DNA of 64,000 nt from Glossina fuscipes (lineage: Eukaryota; Arthropoda; Insecta; Diptera; Glossinidae), in assembly GCF_014805625.2 (NCBI RefSeq), contig NW_023998427.1, positions 320,082-384,081 of the forward strand, given 5' to 3'. Shown in pieces: positions 13,355-28,139 of the stretch (its first letter is position 1; each line of letters begins with the position of its first letter). Below the pieces are notes generated by a model. It saw only the letters and a program-made list of their open reading frames with translations. It did no database searches and was not told the origin of the DNA. Made by a program: the position numbers and the translations under genes.

Positions 13355-15689
13355 CTAAAAAAAACAAAACAAACAATAAATGTTTATAAAGAGTAAACGA
13401 AAGGTTATTTTTTGTCTTTTTCAATATTTTCTCTATTGTGTTTATGGCAAGTGTCTTCTGGGTCTTCTAATGCTCTACAAGACTTACGTGACAAATGACA
13501 TGTTTTATGTTTAGCGTTATTATCGAAGCTTATAAAACATAATCAATCGTTTTTGACTAACCAGTTTCAATATTCAATTTGAAATTCAACGCAATGCGTT
13601 TCATTATAGCTATGTATATAAGAGTTAACTTAAATTGTTGCATAAATAATCATACAATCTCTCCTTAGCTTTATCGCTGTCGCCCGGAAGAGACGTTTTG
13701 CGGTCTCCATTGGTGGACATACTCCCATTGGGTTTAATGATACGAAAAAACTATGTCGAAAAATCGTAAAGATTTTCTGACCGAATTTACGAATTCCATC
13801 TTCCAGTTTTAAGTTTTTGTGCTGACATTGTTCTATAATTAATTGTTGTAGACGAATTTCATCCGTATGTCAAAATCTGATCGTCATCTGATCGCTTTGC
13901 CTGTGGACGACTGCAGAGGATCTACGATTGCGATATCATAGTCATTTTCAAATGGGATAATAAAATAAAATCAACTTAACGAAGGGTTAGAGTCACAGAC
14001 GAACGAGTCCCCATAACACCGTGTTACAAATCTGCCAAAAATAAATTACTTTTTTAATTCAGTCTAAAAATCAAAAGTTTTTAGCTACGCTTCCTTCACT
14101 TGTGTTACAAATCACATATTCCCGATTTCCATGATCACTTATCGATCGTGTGACATCTGCGAAATGGAATTGCTCTTAAATGGAAATTATGCTTATATAG
14201 AATGTCAATACATGTAGTTGTATGCCGTGTACATGGCCGTGACTTTCTCGTTGATAATGGGTTTATCTAATTGAGAAGATTCCTAAAAATTTGTTTTGCA
14301 TTAGCTATCGAACTGAACACTAAGATGTAAGATTCAGTGTTACTTCTCTTTTAAGATCAGCGAGAGACCCCTTGTCAGATCTCATAGAGAAATCGCTAAC
14401 ACAATGGCCTCATGAAATTTGACAAATTTACTTTCACGATTTCGCAAATAGGGTCTAACGTGTAAAAGTCTAGAAATTTTCAATAAAAAATCGAGCAATA
14501 AATTTCGATATGTATTCGCGGGAATGAACACGAAAAAAACCAATATAGAATATATAGGTTTAGTGGGTTTCTTTGACTTTAATATTAATCTTAGATTGAC
14601 AAGGCTGATGAAATTTTGATTTCTTAGAATTATATATCTATTTGTCTTAACTGACCTTAAGCATATGTATATGTATGTATGTCTTCTTTTTTATGGAAGT
14701 AAGTTTTCTTAGAAGAGCAAGAGCAAAAAAATAATCTTGAACATAGTTGTCCTCTCTTAACATCTTGCTTAAGAGAAGAGTAGAAGAAAGGCTTTTAGTC
14801 TTCTTTTTTTTTTTTTTTTTTTTTTTGTTTTCTTTCTTTACCATTTTATCATATTTAACAACTTTTACAAAACTTTTTCGTTTTAACAAACCGGTGGCCA
14901 ACATTACCATCAACAGTTTTTGGTTGGAAGTTAAGGTCGACGGTACATTTGATACGCATGCGCAAATGAATTAACATGAAGTTTACAAGATACCAGAAAT
15001 TACTTAAGCGAGTGGTAACAGAAAAAGAAAGCGTTTAAGAAAAAAAAAAAGAAAAAAATATATATTAAACAAAATAATCGAAAATACGTTGAAAAAGGGG
15101 TTTCGAGAAAAGCCCATAAATCGAATATTTATTAAGTAAGTCTTAAAATGTAATAAAAAGCGCAAGCGTCTAACGTAAATCAAATTTTAGTGAACTTAAA
15201 AAAAATAAAAAAATAAATAATAATATAATTTTTCTTTCATTACCACATAAATTATGCGGTGAAACAGATTGGAAGGCGTAAATAAATAAACAAAGCAATG
15301 TAAAGAAAAAGCAAGACATAGAGGAAAAAAGCGTGTACATTATTCAAGGAAATTGGAGAAAAATAAAAAAAAAAAAGATGATGGAAAATAATAGAAAAGT
15401 GAAACACGAGTCAATGTTATGCGAAAGATTACTTAACTTGTGTGTGATGATTAAGAAGAAAAAAAAAAAAAAAAAGAGAAATTCCCAAAAATATTGCTTG
15501 CTGTGCCTGACTTAAAGAGCTTATTTCGGTACACTATAACCGAGTGTTGTGACAACAGAGGTGCAAATAACGTTATTTGTTTGCTTTCAAATACCCACCT
15601 GTACCCACCTGTTTTATTTATGGGTTTTACCTCTTTTATGCCCAAGAAGACCTAAGGATGACGGTATAGTTATTTTGGCAAAAGACTTG

Positions 15690-15970
15690 CAACACCACAC
15701 AAGACACGACATAATATACATCTTCTTGATTAGCGTCAAATTTTAAATCGCAATTTAGTCATGTTTGTCTGTCCGTCTATCCATCCGTTTGTGTACGGTC
15801 TGTTGTGTTTTTTTTGCGCAGAACGTTGGTATGGTATTGAAAATGAAGTAAATCGGGTAAAGGGCACGCCCACAGTACAATATAAACTGCAAATAACTCT
15901 GCTTCCTCGGTTTCTTTTGCCCATTACTCATAAAGTATTTATAGATGCTCGAAAAAAATTTGCTTGAAAA
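15690..15970 (+). repeat. interspersed repeat fragment, copy E
   Basis: It contains TTTAGTCATGTTTGTCTGTC followed by CGTCTATCCATCCGTTTGTG, the same core as the other elements. The overlapping 68-residue open frame is a repeat by-product. Confidence 0.35.
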
Positions 15971-17619
15971 TTATTTCATAGCTAAAAATTTTTTTTTATT
16001 TTATTTTTTTAAATCATTTTTGATATTAGTGACCACAAATGCGTGCTAACCTTTAACTGTAAAGTTGTTTGAAGTTCATTCTTAATGCGGTCGAAAGTAT
16101 GTTAAATTTCTCACATCGCTTGCAATCTTATGATTATAACCGGAAAGTCGCTTTCATATCTCAAATAAACAAAACGTTGCGGACGTATATTCCCAAATAT
16201 GAGTTGAGCTCAATCATAGTTCATAGAAACGATATATAAATTGCACTAAACATATGTTAGCAGCGACAGAATGCTAGCGACTGACAGACTGATTCTAAGC
16301 AAACTTCGATTAGATTGCAAAGCGTCTTTTATTTAGTTGATCGTAATGCGCTTCCTAGTTTCTTATAGGTCATAAAACATTCTTTGGGTGATTGCAAATC
16401 TATTCTCAAGAAATTGTAAAGAACTTTCTGGTGGATTGCGAGTGATTCGTAGACAAAGCTATTTCGGATCAAGTATATGTTTGCCTTGGCAAAATATAGA
16501 ATATGAAGAGGCGCCTTCACTAACTTTGAGGACAATTTTTTAATTCGCTGATAAGGACACTTCCAGGGGAATTCTTCGGTCCCTTCTAATTGATGACTTG
16601 GTTTTTTTCCGTTTGTTTGCGAAATGCTTTGGAAGCAGAATGCCATCTATAATGTACGTTTCTAATGCCAGCGGTAATGCCGTGAGGCATTTTTCATCTT
16701 AATAATAAATTCACATTTTTGAGCCTTTGATACCTTCGTTCCTTTAGTAGACGAGTGCCGATTGACATAATCGCAAAGTTTGAACTAATTGAGAAAAATC
16801 GAAATGATTGAAAGTAAGCTAATGTAAAAGTCATTCCATTAGTGATAAAAAAGACGGCAACGCGAGAATCTTATTAGTCAAATTGAAGGGCACCGTTATT
16901 AACCAGCTTACAGTATTGCTGGGTGTCTAACGTTCCCGTTAAACTTCTTCTTATTCTTATTCTTCATTATTTTTATCATTCGGGTTTCTTGTTGTCAGAA
17001 CTGTTGTTCGTGTTTGTGTGCATAAAAATATTTATTAAAGTATTCAAGCTTCTACTTCCACTGTTTTCAATATCGAAACGAAACTGTGTTAGTTAACGGT
17101 ATTTTAATGAAAGTTGATTACTGATTAATTTTCCTAACTTCTTCTTCTCTTCTTTGCTATAATAAACGTTTAATAGTTTTTTTTTTTTTTGTTTTTTGTC
17201 ATTTTTAAAATTAATTAGTTAATGAAAATAAAGTTTTTATAAGTTGTTTTTATCTTCATTTGTTTGGCATTTTTTTTGTTATTTTTTTTTTTTTTTTTTG
17301 TTTGCATGAAAAATACATAGGTTTCTGACTTTAATAACTTGAACTTGACTTTTAAAAATGCGTTTTAAATGTGTTAAATTGCTATTGTTGTTGTTAATGT
17401 TGTTTTTACTATAAATGTGCATACCTGAGGTATATAATGTTAATAAACTTGCCTTTGTTGCTTTTGCTGCAATCGTAACTATTTGTGGGATTTTCTTGAG
17501 TTTTTGCCGCTTATCTGCATTAAATTTATGTTTACGCTTATGACTGGCTGGCTGCACATGCTTTAGAAGAACTAGTTTTTGTTTCTAATAGCATTTCCTC
17601 TTTACACATTGAAATAATC

Positions 17620-17800
17620 GTACGTATGTATGGATGTATGTATTTATGTATGCATGCATGCATATATGTATGTGTGCATGCATGTATGTATTTTTCTAAA
17701 CTTACATATATATATCCATATGTGTACATACTGTTTATGTATGTTTTATATATATATATATATATAAAATATATTATGTATATATATATATATTATGTAT
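17620..17800. repeat. ATGT/ATGC and TA simple repeats
   Basis: Tandem ATGT-like tetranucleotides (GTATGTATGGATGTATGTAT, then ATGCATGCATGC) grade into several (TA)n blocks. Overlapping open frames rich in Tyr and Ile are artefacts of the repeat. Confidence 0.85.
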
Positions 17801-18056
17801 ACATGTATGAACACATATTTTTCTGCAATTGGTTGGAGTTGTCTCTTTAGGGAGATACGAGAGTAATTTGAAAAACAATTTTTATATTTATTGAATTTTC
17901 ATTCTTTCCTGAGGCCAAAATTTTGATTTAGAAATACAGGAAAATACGTTCATAATACAATCAATGAATTTCGAAAAATATTTATTTTTCTCTCGTAAAA
18001 GAAATTTTGGAAATTTAAAAAAATCATATTTTTGATGATACTTTAAAAAGATTAAA

Positions 18057-18190
18057 CAAGTAAGAAAATGTTATCCAGTTATGATTGAATCTTTTATACA
18101 TGCATCCGTTAGCATTATCTTAAATCACTCTGGGTGTTGGACACAATGTATGTATTCTTATCCTTTGGCGGTGGGTATAAAAAAGCAAAT
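18057..18190 (+). repeat. DINE-1-like element fragment, copy F
   Basis: It begins ACAAGTAAGAAAATGTTATC, then TGATTGAATCTTTTATACAT, and ends at CCTTTGGCGGTGGGTATAAA. This is a start and an end block with most of the body missing. Confidence 0.45.
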
Positions 18191-21018
18191 CACTTGTGCA
18201 AATAATGAAAAATGTTAACATCGAAGCCCTTCTCACGAAGAGACGAATAGACGAGGCTCTACCATGCGTACAGTAACTGGGACAAATTTGAGTCTAGAAA
18301 AAAAAAAAAAAAAAACATTTCATCTACATCTCTACAAGTATAGAATTATGTCAGGCATTTTATTTATTATTTATGTCTCGTATTTTAAGGAAAAGGCGTT
18401 TTGGAACTTACTACTCATAGCTACCTCCGAAAGTTAAGGGCTTACTATCAAGTGTTTCTACTCTTTCTATTTCCGATAGGAAGTGAGCAAGGTGCAGACA
18501 GAAAAGACATTAGATGGAAACTTACCGGTAAGAATTTGTCTGAGCTAAGCAACCTCAAGAGCAATGGGGCTCTTGAAGAAAACTGCAAAATTTGATGGAA
18601 AGACTGCTGCCAAGTGATGCATTCTTTTTCTCCCATATACTGAAAAATGTACTGTTTGTATGTAGCCAGTGAAAGAGATATCTTGTGCACTTCCCGTCGA
18701 AAGTGTTTCCGTTTGCCTAGTTGTTAATAACAATTCAACGGGTTGGTTATGTTGAAAATCATAAATCGATATTCGCCTATATCTGTCCGCCCATGTGGTG
18801 TCTGTCCGTGCTTTGGTATTCATCGTATAGATTGCGATTTCCGAAATATGTTGACGAAATGTAGGAAACGGTCGCGTTTGCATACCGGAACGGAAGCTCT
18901 TCAAAATGGATTGGATCGCATTATATATTTATGCTAATTACCCGTACGCTCTATTTTGAAAAAGGTTTTATGTGAAAAAATTTTACAATTTTCGACATTT
19001 TCGCGACGAAATTCGGTGCAAAATAATCTGTGAATCGAATAGGATCATTTTTGGAATCCCCTTCCATGTCAATATGCTTCGATTCTAGTACTTATTGATA
19101 AAAAATTAGCTCACAATTGGATTTGCATTTGGGAGCATTCGGTCCATATAATAGTTCTCATGGCCTCTATTAGGCGACACGGTATAAATAAGTGAATAGT
19201 TGAGAAGAGAATCGAAGTGAGGTATAATAGTTAATTGGCGACCCGACTTGATTGCAATTTATTTTAATATAATTTGTTTTCTGTTCAAAAGTGGAAGATG
19301 CTATTAGAGGAAAATTAGTTAGGAATTTTAGTATGGTCTTTACGTTTCTGATATATGCGTTATGCACAATCGTTGCTCCAGTATTAATATGTTAATATAA
19401 TTGGAGGAAATTGTGAGAGTGTCGAAACTTTTTTCTCTCTGTCACAGCAATTGCTCGAACTTGCGAGAGAGAGAGAACGTTCACACATAATACGATAAAG
19501 TGATGTTCGTTTGCTTTATTGTTGTCGATGGAATGATGAAAGCCGTACAATACGAGACACATTTTAAAAACATACTGCACGTATACAGCTTGAGTGTAAT
19601 CCAGCGCGATGTATATATTGTTCCCTACCATATGTATCAGAGAGTTGATATAGAAAATAATCAGTTCACCTGTTCATCTTTAACGGTTAATATATATGAA
19701 CTTTTACTTTTTTCGCTTTAATGCATTAATATGCAACTAACAGCATGTCTGTGTTGCACTGCATTGTAATATAGAGTATTTGCTCATAATTATTTGCGAT
19801 ATTTGCATATAGTAGGTAAATAAAATGTTTACCACAAATGCTAGGTTTGTTCTCGGAATGAAAGGCTCCTTAAGTTCTTTAAATTGTGGCAAAATCGCTT
19901 TAAAAAACGGGTAATGAGTTATTTACATAAGCTACCGGCCGATTCCCGAAGCCCTTAATCTGCTAGCGCAATTAGAATAGCTATGTACGCAAGTGATATT
20001 CTACTTGGAGTTTTTTTCGAGTGTAACTTAAATTCTGCATTTCTGGAAAAATCTATGGCAGTGATGCCGTATTAAAATAGGTTAAGGAAGGCCATCAAAT
20101 GATTGTAGACTTATTTCATATTCAGATCATTGTCTTGGAGAAAGCTGCGACAAAATAACTGAGTTATGATTCCATTCATAATATAGCGTTTTACTCCAAA
20201 CAAAATCTATCAGTTGAATGCTTCATTCAGAAAGAAAAAAAAAAGAAAAGAAAAGAAACGAAACGAAAAAAAAGACGAACGAAAGAGAATTAGAAAGGAA
20301 GGGTAGATCATCTCTTAACATTTGTTTACGTCGCATGGCGCCCTGCATAAGTCAACGTCAGCCTAACTGTGACGCAATCAATTGGAAATTGGCATGAATA
20401 TCAGGTGACAAACAACGATGACATCTGAATAATAATTAATCGAAACAAGTCGTATTTAAATAGAAATGTAAAAACATTGTGGTGACCTAAATAAAAACAC
20501 GGCTCTAATTATATTTGAAATTATTTTTAAAACTATTAGGTTTACAAGTACATTGTCTACCGTGAAATTTGTGATTTTATAAAATCTATCTGTGCTTATA
20601 CGGTATAACTTTCATTTTCAGTTTCAGTTTCAATTTCAAGTTTTCGTTCAGTGTATGTCAAAGTGTAAAGAGATGGATCTCAATTAGCACCATTTCAGGC
20701 AGAGTTTTTTTTTTTTTTTTTTTGTTCTTAACTGGTTAAGTTGGTTTGAAGTGAAAATGCAGTAAGATGTGAAATACATAGTTAGGAAATGGTTGTGCTG
20801 GGAATATCGCCAGATGGCGGTATATTATTCAGATCTGGCCCCGTGTGGTTATCGCTAATTCGGATCGATGCAATCATATTTATCAAGGCCAGCAAATGTT
20901 CAAGACTAACGATATGCCCAAATGGATCGATGGTTGAAATAGTCATCTCGGATCGTAGATAATGTCTTGAAGTACCGCCAAGTACAAGATAATATATTGC
21001 ATTTTTGTTTGGCATTGA

Positions 21019-21052
<34 letters not shown>

Positions 21053-21223
21053 GGATGTACATGTATATAAACGCTGTGATAAATAGGATTTAAGTGCTTT
21101 CTTATTTGTTACAATTGTTTGTAATTTAATTTATTGTTTTATTTCTCTCTTTGCAATAAATCTTTGCAGATCTGCGCATGATCTATCAATTTTATTTTAT
21201 AAACAAAAGCAAACTTAAGCAAA

Positions 21224-23168
21224 ATGAGTGCAATAGCCAGCGCTGCTGGCGTAATAGGTGGCGTTGTTACTGCGGCCACTAGTAACAGCTGGTTTATACC
21301 TATGCTAATGGCAGCTATAGCTTACTTTCAATATGAAGAAATAATGGACCCTGAATCCAAGCCCAATGATACACCTGGCGATGAGATACGAGATCATTAT
21401 GATTTTATTATAATAGGGGCAGGGTCAGCGGGAGCAGTAGTAGCGAATCGCTTAACCGAATTGGAAAATTGGAATGTTCTACTTCTGGAGGCAGGCGGTG
21501 ATGAAACTGAAATCTCAGATGTTCCTTTAATGGCGGGCTATTTGCAATTAAGTAAAATCGATTGGAAATATAAAACAGAGCCTTCGGGTACAACCTGTTT
21601 AGGTAACCCTATAGTATAAATTCAAAAAAATTGTAATCTATACACAGAAACGTGTATTTCTTATTTCAGCTATGAATGGCGGACGCTGTAACTGGCCTCG
21701 AGGCAAAGTACTAGGAGGTTCTAGTGTGCTGAATTATATGCTGTATTTACGTGGTAGTAAAAATGATTATGATAATTGGGAGGCCCAAGGAAATTCGGGT
21801 TGGGGTTATCGCGATGCTTTGTACTACTTCAAAAAATCAGAAGATAACACGAATCCTTATTTAGCCAGCACTCCGTACCATTCGACGGGCGGTTATCTGA
21901 CAGTGGGAGAGGCGCCCTATCATACTCCATTGGCTGCCAGTTTCGTCGAGGCAGGCGTGGAAATGGGTTATGAAAATCGCGATTTGAATGGTGAAAAACA
22001 AACAGGCTTCATGATCGCTCAAGGTACTACACGACGTGGGAGTAGGTGCAGTACAGCCAAAGCTTTTCTGCGTCCCGCTCGTTTAAGGCCCAATTTGCAC
22101 ATCTCTATGTATTCTCACGTTACTAGAATTATGATCGATCCCGTGTCTAAATTAGCTTTCGGTGTCGAATTTGTCAAAGATCAAAAGCTATATCACGTCA
22201 GAGCAAAAAAAGAAATCATACTGTCCGGAGGTTCGGTGAATTCTCCTCAATTGCTGATGCTATCTGGTATTGGTCCCCGTAAGGAGCTAATTAAGCATAG
22301 AATACCTGTGATTAAAGAACTAAGTGTAGGCGAAAATTTACAAGATCACATTGGCCTTGGAGGTCTGACATTTCTGGTAAATCAACCAGTTTCCATAGTT
22401 GAAAGTCGTTTTCACTCTATGTCCACTGTGCTGCAATATGCCGTATTCGGCCAAGGTCCTCTAACCATATTAGGCGGGGTAGAAGGTTTAGCTTTTGTCA
22501 ATACAAAATATGCTAATTCCTCTATAGATTGGCCTGACATAGAGTTTCATTTTGTATCTGGATCAACGAATTCCGATGCTGGTAATCAGCTACGTAAAGC
22601 CCATGGCCTAACCGAAGCATTCTATCGTACTGTCTTTGAGAAAATCAACAATCAAGATGTCTGGAGCATCATACCGATGCTGTTGCGACCGCGCAGTAAG
22701 GGCGTTATTAGATTACGATCTGCCAACCCATTCGATTATCCTTACATTATACCAAATTATTTAAATCACGATTTAGATAAGAAAACTCTAATAGAAGGGG
22801 TGAAGATTGCAGTGGCACTTTCCCGTACGCAAGCTATGCAAAGATTCGACTCACGTTTGTCGACTATTAAATGGCCCGGTTGCCAGCACTTGCAACTATT
22901 TACAGACGTTTACTGGGAATGTATGATACGACATTATACGGTTACTATCTATCATCCGGTAGGTACTTGCAAAATGGGTCCTTATTGGGATTCTGAAGCC
23001 GTTGTAGATCCCGAGCTAAGAGTATATGGTATAAAAGGTTTGCGTGTTATTGACGCTAGCATTATGCCTAATTTAGTTAGCGCCAATACCAATGCTCCCG
23101 TCATAATGATAGCCGAAAAGGGCTCGGATATGATTAAAGAGTTCTGGATTAAGAACACAGTCGTATAG
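21224..23168 (+). CDS. GMC oxidoreductase A (two exons, 625 aa)
   Basis: Exons 21,224-21,602 and 21,670-23,168 are joined by a 67-bp phase-1 GT-AG intron (Leu|Ala). The product is an FAD-dependent GMC-family oxidoreductase of the insect glucose dehydrogenase group. Residues 1-40 are hydrophobic and Ala/Gly rich, a possible membrane anchor or signal. The FAD-binding GAGSAG lies at about 65-70 and LLLEAGGD near 87. GMC signature 1 ([12 protein letters not shown]) starts near 137, and signature 2 ([16 protein letters not shown]) spans about 313-328. The catalytic pair is His555 in [11 protein letters not shown] and Asn599 in SANTNAP. Length is usual for the family. A good 3' splice site just upstream (TTTGCAG at 21,163-21,169) suggests a 5' UTR intron. 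The physiological substrate cannot be told; paralogues include glucose dehydrogenase and cuticle- or ecdysteroid-related enzymes. Confidence 0.93.
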
Positions 23169-25676
23169 CTGGCAATCATAATGCAAGGAATTGACTGACA
23201 ATCGAGCTAAAGATGGTTTTCTTTTTAGGAATTTAATGCGAGACCAAATTAATTTAAGTCGTGCCTGTTAATTTATTTAAGTGCTATTAGAATAATTATA
23301 TGAAGTAAACTATTTATATAGTATAAGAAATACATTAAGTGTTGATGTATTGTGAGGGATTTTCCTTCGGCTCGGAAGCAAGCTCACCGGATATCCAAAT
23401 TCTCCACAAGACAATTTATATTTGTTGTTTGTGGATCCGCATTTGGCTAAATATGATATACTCACTGATCATTTTGGATGCTCCCCGAATGTCACAACGA
23501 TGTCGCAGTATTTCCTTTTGGAGAATAAATTCTTTCTCTTACTATTTTACATTTTTTATTTATTTCTGTTTAATATATTAAGATGCGTACACTTACGAAT
23601 AAGGAAAACTAATATAATTTTTAATGGCATTTGTTGTGCATGCTCTATTATGCTAATTATTTTGTTGACTTTCACTCGTGGAAAACAAAGGGAAAGAGTA
23701 TTGTTAAATTATTAATGTTCACTGACGAGAGATGAATGCGACTTGACGCGACGATTGATCATTGGCGAGAGAATTAAGAAAACTTTGTGGCATGTTTGCT
23801 TATGCCGGCTTCTGACCCCAGAAGAAAAATAGAAAACCCCGATATCTCGCAAACTATGCTCAGAAGAAAAAAAATGGCACCCGCGACTTCCATTAACGTT
23901 GACATTCTTCAAACTAATCGGATCTCATTTGAAACCAAATATTTTCAACTGAGATGCCCATAAATCCCTTGTCAGTCGCCCTCTGCCTAATTTTAACTTA
24001 CATTCTACCATTCTCTACGCGAATAAAAGATATGTGAGGACAAAGCGAGTGTACAACTTTGCCTCTTCACAGCAAGAGAGTTTTTCTTAGACAGATAAGC
24101 CGGCTAATGTTGCATAAAATAGTAAAACTAAATTTTCTTCGATTCCCGCGTTGTGGTACATTTCGACGCGATAGGAGAGATAAATTCGCATCAAAATGTG
24201 CACCTTTTTACACGAAAATAAACAGGTAGGCAGGTATATTATTAAGCTCGACGCAGATGTTATTTAGGGCTTTATCAACTTAAGAAAGGATATCGGCAAA
24301 AAAAAAAATTGTGAGCGGAGAAAATCACTGTAAAAGTCCAGGAAAAGCGTTTTTTCGAAAACTTTCAATTTTTGAGCAGAAGGAAAGGGAGGGTTATTAA
24401 GCAAAATATTTAGATATGAAAGGGAAATTTTTATCTAAGCGTCGTACAAAGTAAGAAAATAAAAAAAAAAAAAAAAAAAATAATAACTTAAACGCGCATG
24501 CGTAATGGACATGTAAGAAATATGTAATATTGTATGAACGGCGAGTATAATTAATTTTTGAGTTATAATTTAATTTTTAAAAATGCAGTCATATTATAAC
24601 CAAAAAGGGCATAACATCACTTGCACTAGCAAATTTTGATTTAAAAATATATCAAAAAAATTCAGATACAAGAAAATAACGAAAGTTGTTGGAGTTATGC
24701 TTAGGTTTATCATTTTGAAAAATCGTGTTTCGAAATAAACGCCTGCAAAGTTTTGAGCCGAGCGAGCAGCCGAGCAGCTAGTACCATTGCTTCTATGTTC
24801 AACTGTTCTTTCTATTTTTCTCTTAATAGTGGAAAGGGTTATTTTTGGGCGCATTTGCCAATGACAGGATTGCACGTTCCACTGTTTGCGTGCTGCGAAA
24901 TGAAACTCGATACCTGATTATCGTAATCAACACCGACCGAAAAGCTTATACCAAAATTTTCATTTCTGGGCAAAAGGATTGAAAGTTTCCGTATCGTTCT
25001 TAGCTGCACATCTATTCAACGGCGGTCGTCTTAATGAGACTTGATTGACATCGTTTTGTTTGGAAAAGCTTTAAAATAAACGCAAATATTTCCTAAAGAT
25101 ATCTTTAAGTGTGTTAGGGAAATCAACAGGTAAAATATTAAGCTACAGCTTTCTTTCCCACAGATGTTCATTTAATGCAGGCACTATTCCCTTTTGTGAG
25201 CGCATAGGAAAAGTCAAGTTTTCAAAAAAAAAAAAAAAAAAAAAAAAACAACAATTTTCCTATTTTCATATTAATAAAGTCTTTCGAAATATTCTAAAGG
25301 ATACAAGGTTTCCTTTAAGCTAAAGAAAAAAAAGGATAAAACTTTGTAAAAATTTATATTGGTTTCTCCTGTCAACTGCAGCGATGCCTATGGAGAGAAA
25401 AACGAAAAATGACGATTGTTTAAAACTAATAATCATTCGTCTCTTCAATCAATGTAAAGTTGCTTCTCGTATGTTCTGCTTGCACTTGACGTGTAAAAGC
25501 AAATTTGTTCGTATTCGCATTCAAATGTTAAGTTGATAATAATTGAAACTTTGAAAGCTTTCAAAATTTTAAATTAATGTACAGAAAAGCTATTATTCTA
25601 TAAAAATGCAATGATATCGTAAGCATCAAATTGAACTTGAAAATGCGCTGAAATACTGATAATTTTATGAAAAAAT

Positions 25677-25701
25677 TAGAATTAGAATTAGAATTAGAAT
25701 T
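25677..25701. repeat. ATTAGA hexamer repeat
   Basis: Four tandem ATTAGA units. Confidence 0.85.
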
Positions 25702-28019
25702 TATATGCGATTTGATCCGATAATCTTCTGATGTGATACATACGTTGTATTTGTCTTTTCCTTTTATATATGTATTTCAAATTTCATATCATCAATTTAC
25801 GAGAATGACTGTCAGTGTATTATGCGTTGCAAATGGAAGCTTTCGATTAAATAATTGTAATAAAATAAAATAAAACGTAATTGTTGTCGTTATTTGAATA
25901 GATCCGTAAATAAATATGAACGAATCGATTTAGTTATTATTATATTAATTTTTAGAGTCTATATTATTTTGTATTATGTAAACCCATCTAATGAACTCAA
26001 ATTATCTTCTTCTTCACGGTCATATTACACACGATCAATTACATGTTTATTAAACACATATCGTTCGACTACAGAAGATTGCAAGATTAAATGAATGATA
26101 AACACGGCGGTAAAGGTACTACACTTCAATTCAGTGCTAATGATTTTTGCTGGATGGGTTTTACAGTGGCATTCGCGAGCGTGGTCACAAAGAAAAATCA
26201 CTTGACAATGCCTCTCTTTGTATACCGCGCTCACTTTCCGGTTCAATCGCCTCAGTTGTTCGTCGCGCAGAACTCGGCGTATTCGACAAAGTCTTTCTTT
26301 CGGACAAGTCACAATGTTCGGTCAACGAGACGGGCTATATACACTTCACGTAACTTTTAATGGGCATTTCTCTATCTTTCAACTGAAATCATAAATATAG
26401 TATGACGCACGTCACTTGCACAATTGTTATGCGTTGGGTATAAAAATGATTTAAGAGATGATCTACCTTGATTTATTCATAGGTAAAAGAAAAAATTCTG
26501 TAGCACTCAGCCTCAGTACAAACGATGGCAACATTCAAGTTGACGACATTATCGAGAGGTGGGCATTTTCGTGCATCCACTGTAATTTCCGGATTTTGCC
26601 CTTTACGGTTACGGTCTGTATCGCTGTTTCTGTTGAAGTGTCTTAATCGTACAAAAATCACGTCAAGAGAGGTCTTTGAAAAACCAGTCGGTTCAATTGA
26701 TTGCCTAGAAATTTCACAAGTCTTATTGTGATCGCATAACGATATCACCGGAAGAACGCCAAGAATTTTTTCCCCTTATTTAACGTGTTTAGAATGGAAG
26801 GCAAAAATACGTGATAATAAGGGCTACAGAGAGCAGCAGAATGTGGAGTTTTTTTGTTTATCAAGCAAGTAAATTAAATTTACGTAATTACATGTAAATA
26901 TGTAGGTGCGTAGCTAAGTAAAAAATTTGATATCATAAATAATTTGAATGAAAAGTAAGTAAAAATTAAATAAAAAATAATAATAAAAAAACATATAAAT
27001 AAAGCAAAATATTTGCTTAAGAGATGTACTTTCCATGCTCTTACACATGTCAACGGCCTTCCTGATAACGCAAAACGTATGCAATGCCAATTTTAAGTAA
27101 CAACGTACAAGGCAATTAGAATACGACTAACGCAACGCACACTTGCCATTGGCATAAATTATTCAAAGACATTGTATACCGTTCGCTAATTGAGAATAAT
27201 GACGTTTCGAAGAGGTCGTCTTGGAAACAGTTTCATATAAAATTATTCTCTGTTCCTCTAAAGTGATCTCGCGCTCATTTTTCGCATAACTTAAGCTTCC
27301 GTAGAGGCGTAATATCTGAAAGTGGGCACTAGAACAGTTACGTATTGATAACGAATTACGTCAGTAATGCAACAGATTTTTAATATAATTGATAGGAGTA
27401 CTAATTAAGAGTAAGTTGGTTTTCAATTATTTTTTTTTTTATTTTTTTATTTTTTTATTTTTTTTTTTTTGGGGAAAATTAAGTAATTGTTAAATATACC
27501 TTAACTAAAATTAATTACAAATAATGCTGGATCTCGTGGATAACATATTATAACTGAGCTGAGAATGTTTGATTACAAGTGCACGTTTGATTCCGTTTTA
27601 GTGCTTGAGACAGTTACCGGCCGGCTATTTTTTTTATTTTTTTTTTTAAATTTTAATAAGTTTATCGACCCTCTTTTGCTTAGTAAACTGAAAAAAGATT
27701 CGCTAGATTTAAAAGACGCAATAATAGAAATGTTTGTTCATGCCTTTATTTTGTCTAAAAATATATGTCAAGTAATTACTTTTTGTTTTTAACATAGTTT
27801 ACTCGAGTTTATTAATTATCAGCAAATTTAACATTTTTTTATAATTGTTTACGAATTTTATTATAAAACGATTGAGTAAAAGCTAAAACAAAAAAAAAAA
27901 AAAAATAAATGAAAAAAAAAAGTTCAACGAAAATTTTATTGTTTTTAAAAAACCGCTGAAATCGACAGATAATCAGTAACGTTTGTGTAGTCGTCTAAAA
28001 AACATAACGAAATAAGAAT

Positions 28020-28021
<2 letters not shown>

Positions 28022-28072
<51 letters not shown>

Positions 28073-28074
28073 GT
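28022..28074. repeat. (TA)n microsatellite upstream of GMC-B
   Basis: A nearly pure TA run of about 52 bp lies some 65 bp before the GMC-B start codon. Confidence 0.9.
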
Positions 28075-28139
28075 AAATTAATTTTTTTTTCTTACTTTAT
28101 TTTCCGTTTTAAAGGATAAGTGATTCGTATCGTATTAAG

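Larger units (their letters stand above)
13355..21223. other. Flo2 intron between the 188-nt exon and GMC-A
   Basis: Repeat fragments, poly-A/T tracts and simple repeats. The open frames at 16,329-16,646 (105 residues) and 18,545-18,904 (119 residues), both minus, lack motifs. The 77-residue minus frame at 20,782-21,015 is protein-like in composition but unrecognised; it lies just before a 30-base A tract ahead of GMC-A. Confidence 0.45.
23169..28139. other. intergenic, GMC-A to GMC-B
   Basis: Mostly AT-rich with A tracts near 24,460 and 25,225. At 26,025-26,750 base composition is more even and both strands hold overlapping 60-95 residue frames with no recognisable motif. That is more like regulatory or old repeat DNA than a gene. 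Confidence 0.4.

Noticed and set aside
16329..16646. 105-residue minus-strand ORF as a gene
   Set aside because: Starts with ATG but has no recognisable domain or splice context, and frames of this size are expected several times by chance in a window this AT-rich.
17279..17557. Possible Flo2 exon (Lys-rich minus-strand frame)
   Set aside because: No similarity to flotillin and it is composed of A-rich low-complexity sequence.
18545..18904. 119-residue minus-strand frame
   Set aside because: No motif, overlaps a repeat-like segment with GTCTGTCCG blocks, and is of a length expected by chance in this composition.
21178..21223. Upstream ATG for GMC-A at 21,178
   Set aside because: It is out of frame with the FAD domain; the ATG at 21,224 is in frame and fits.
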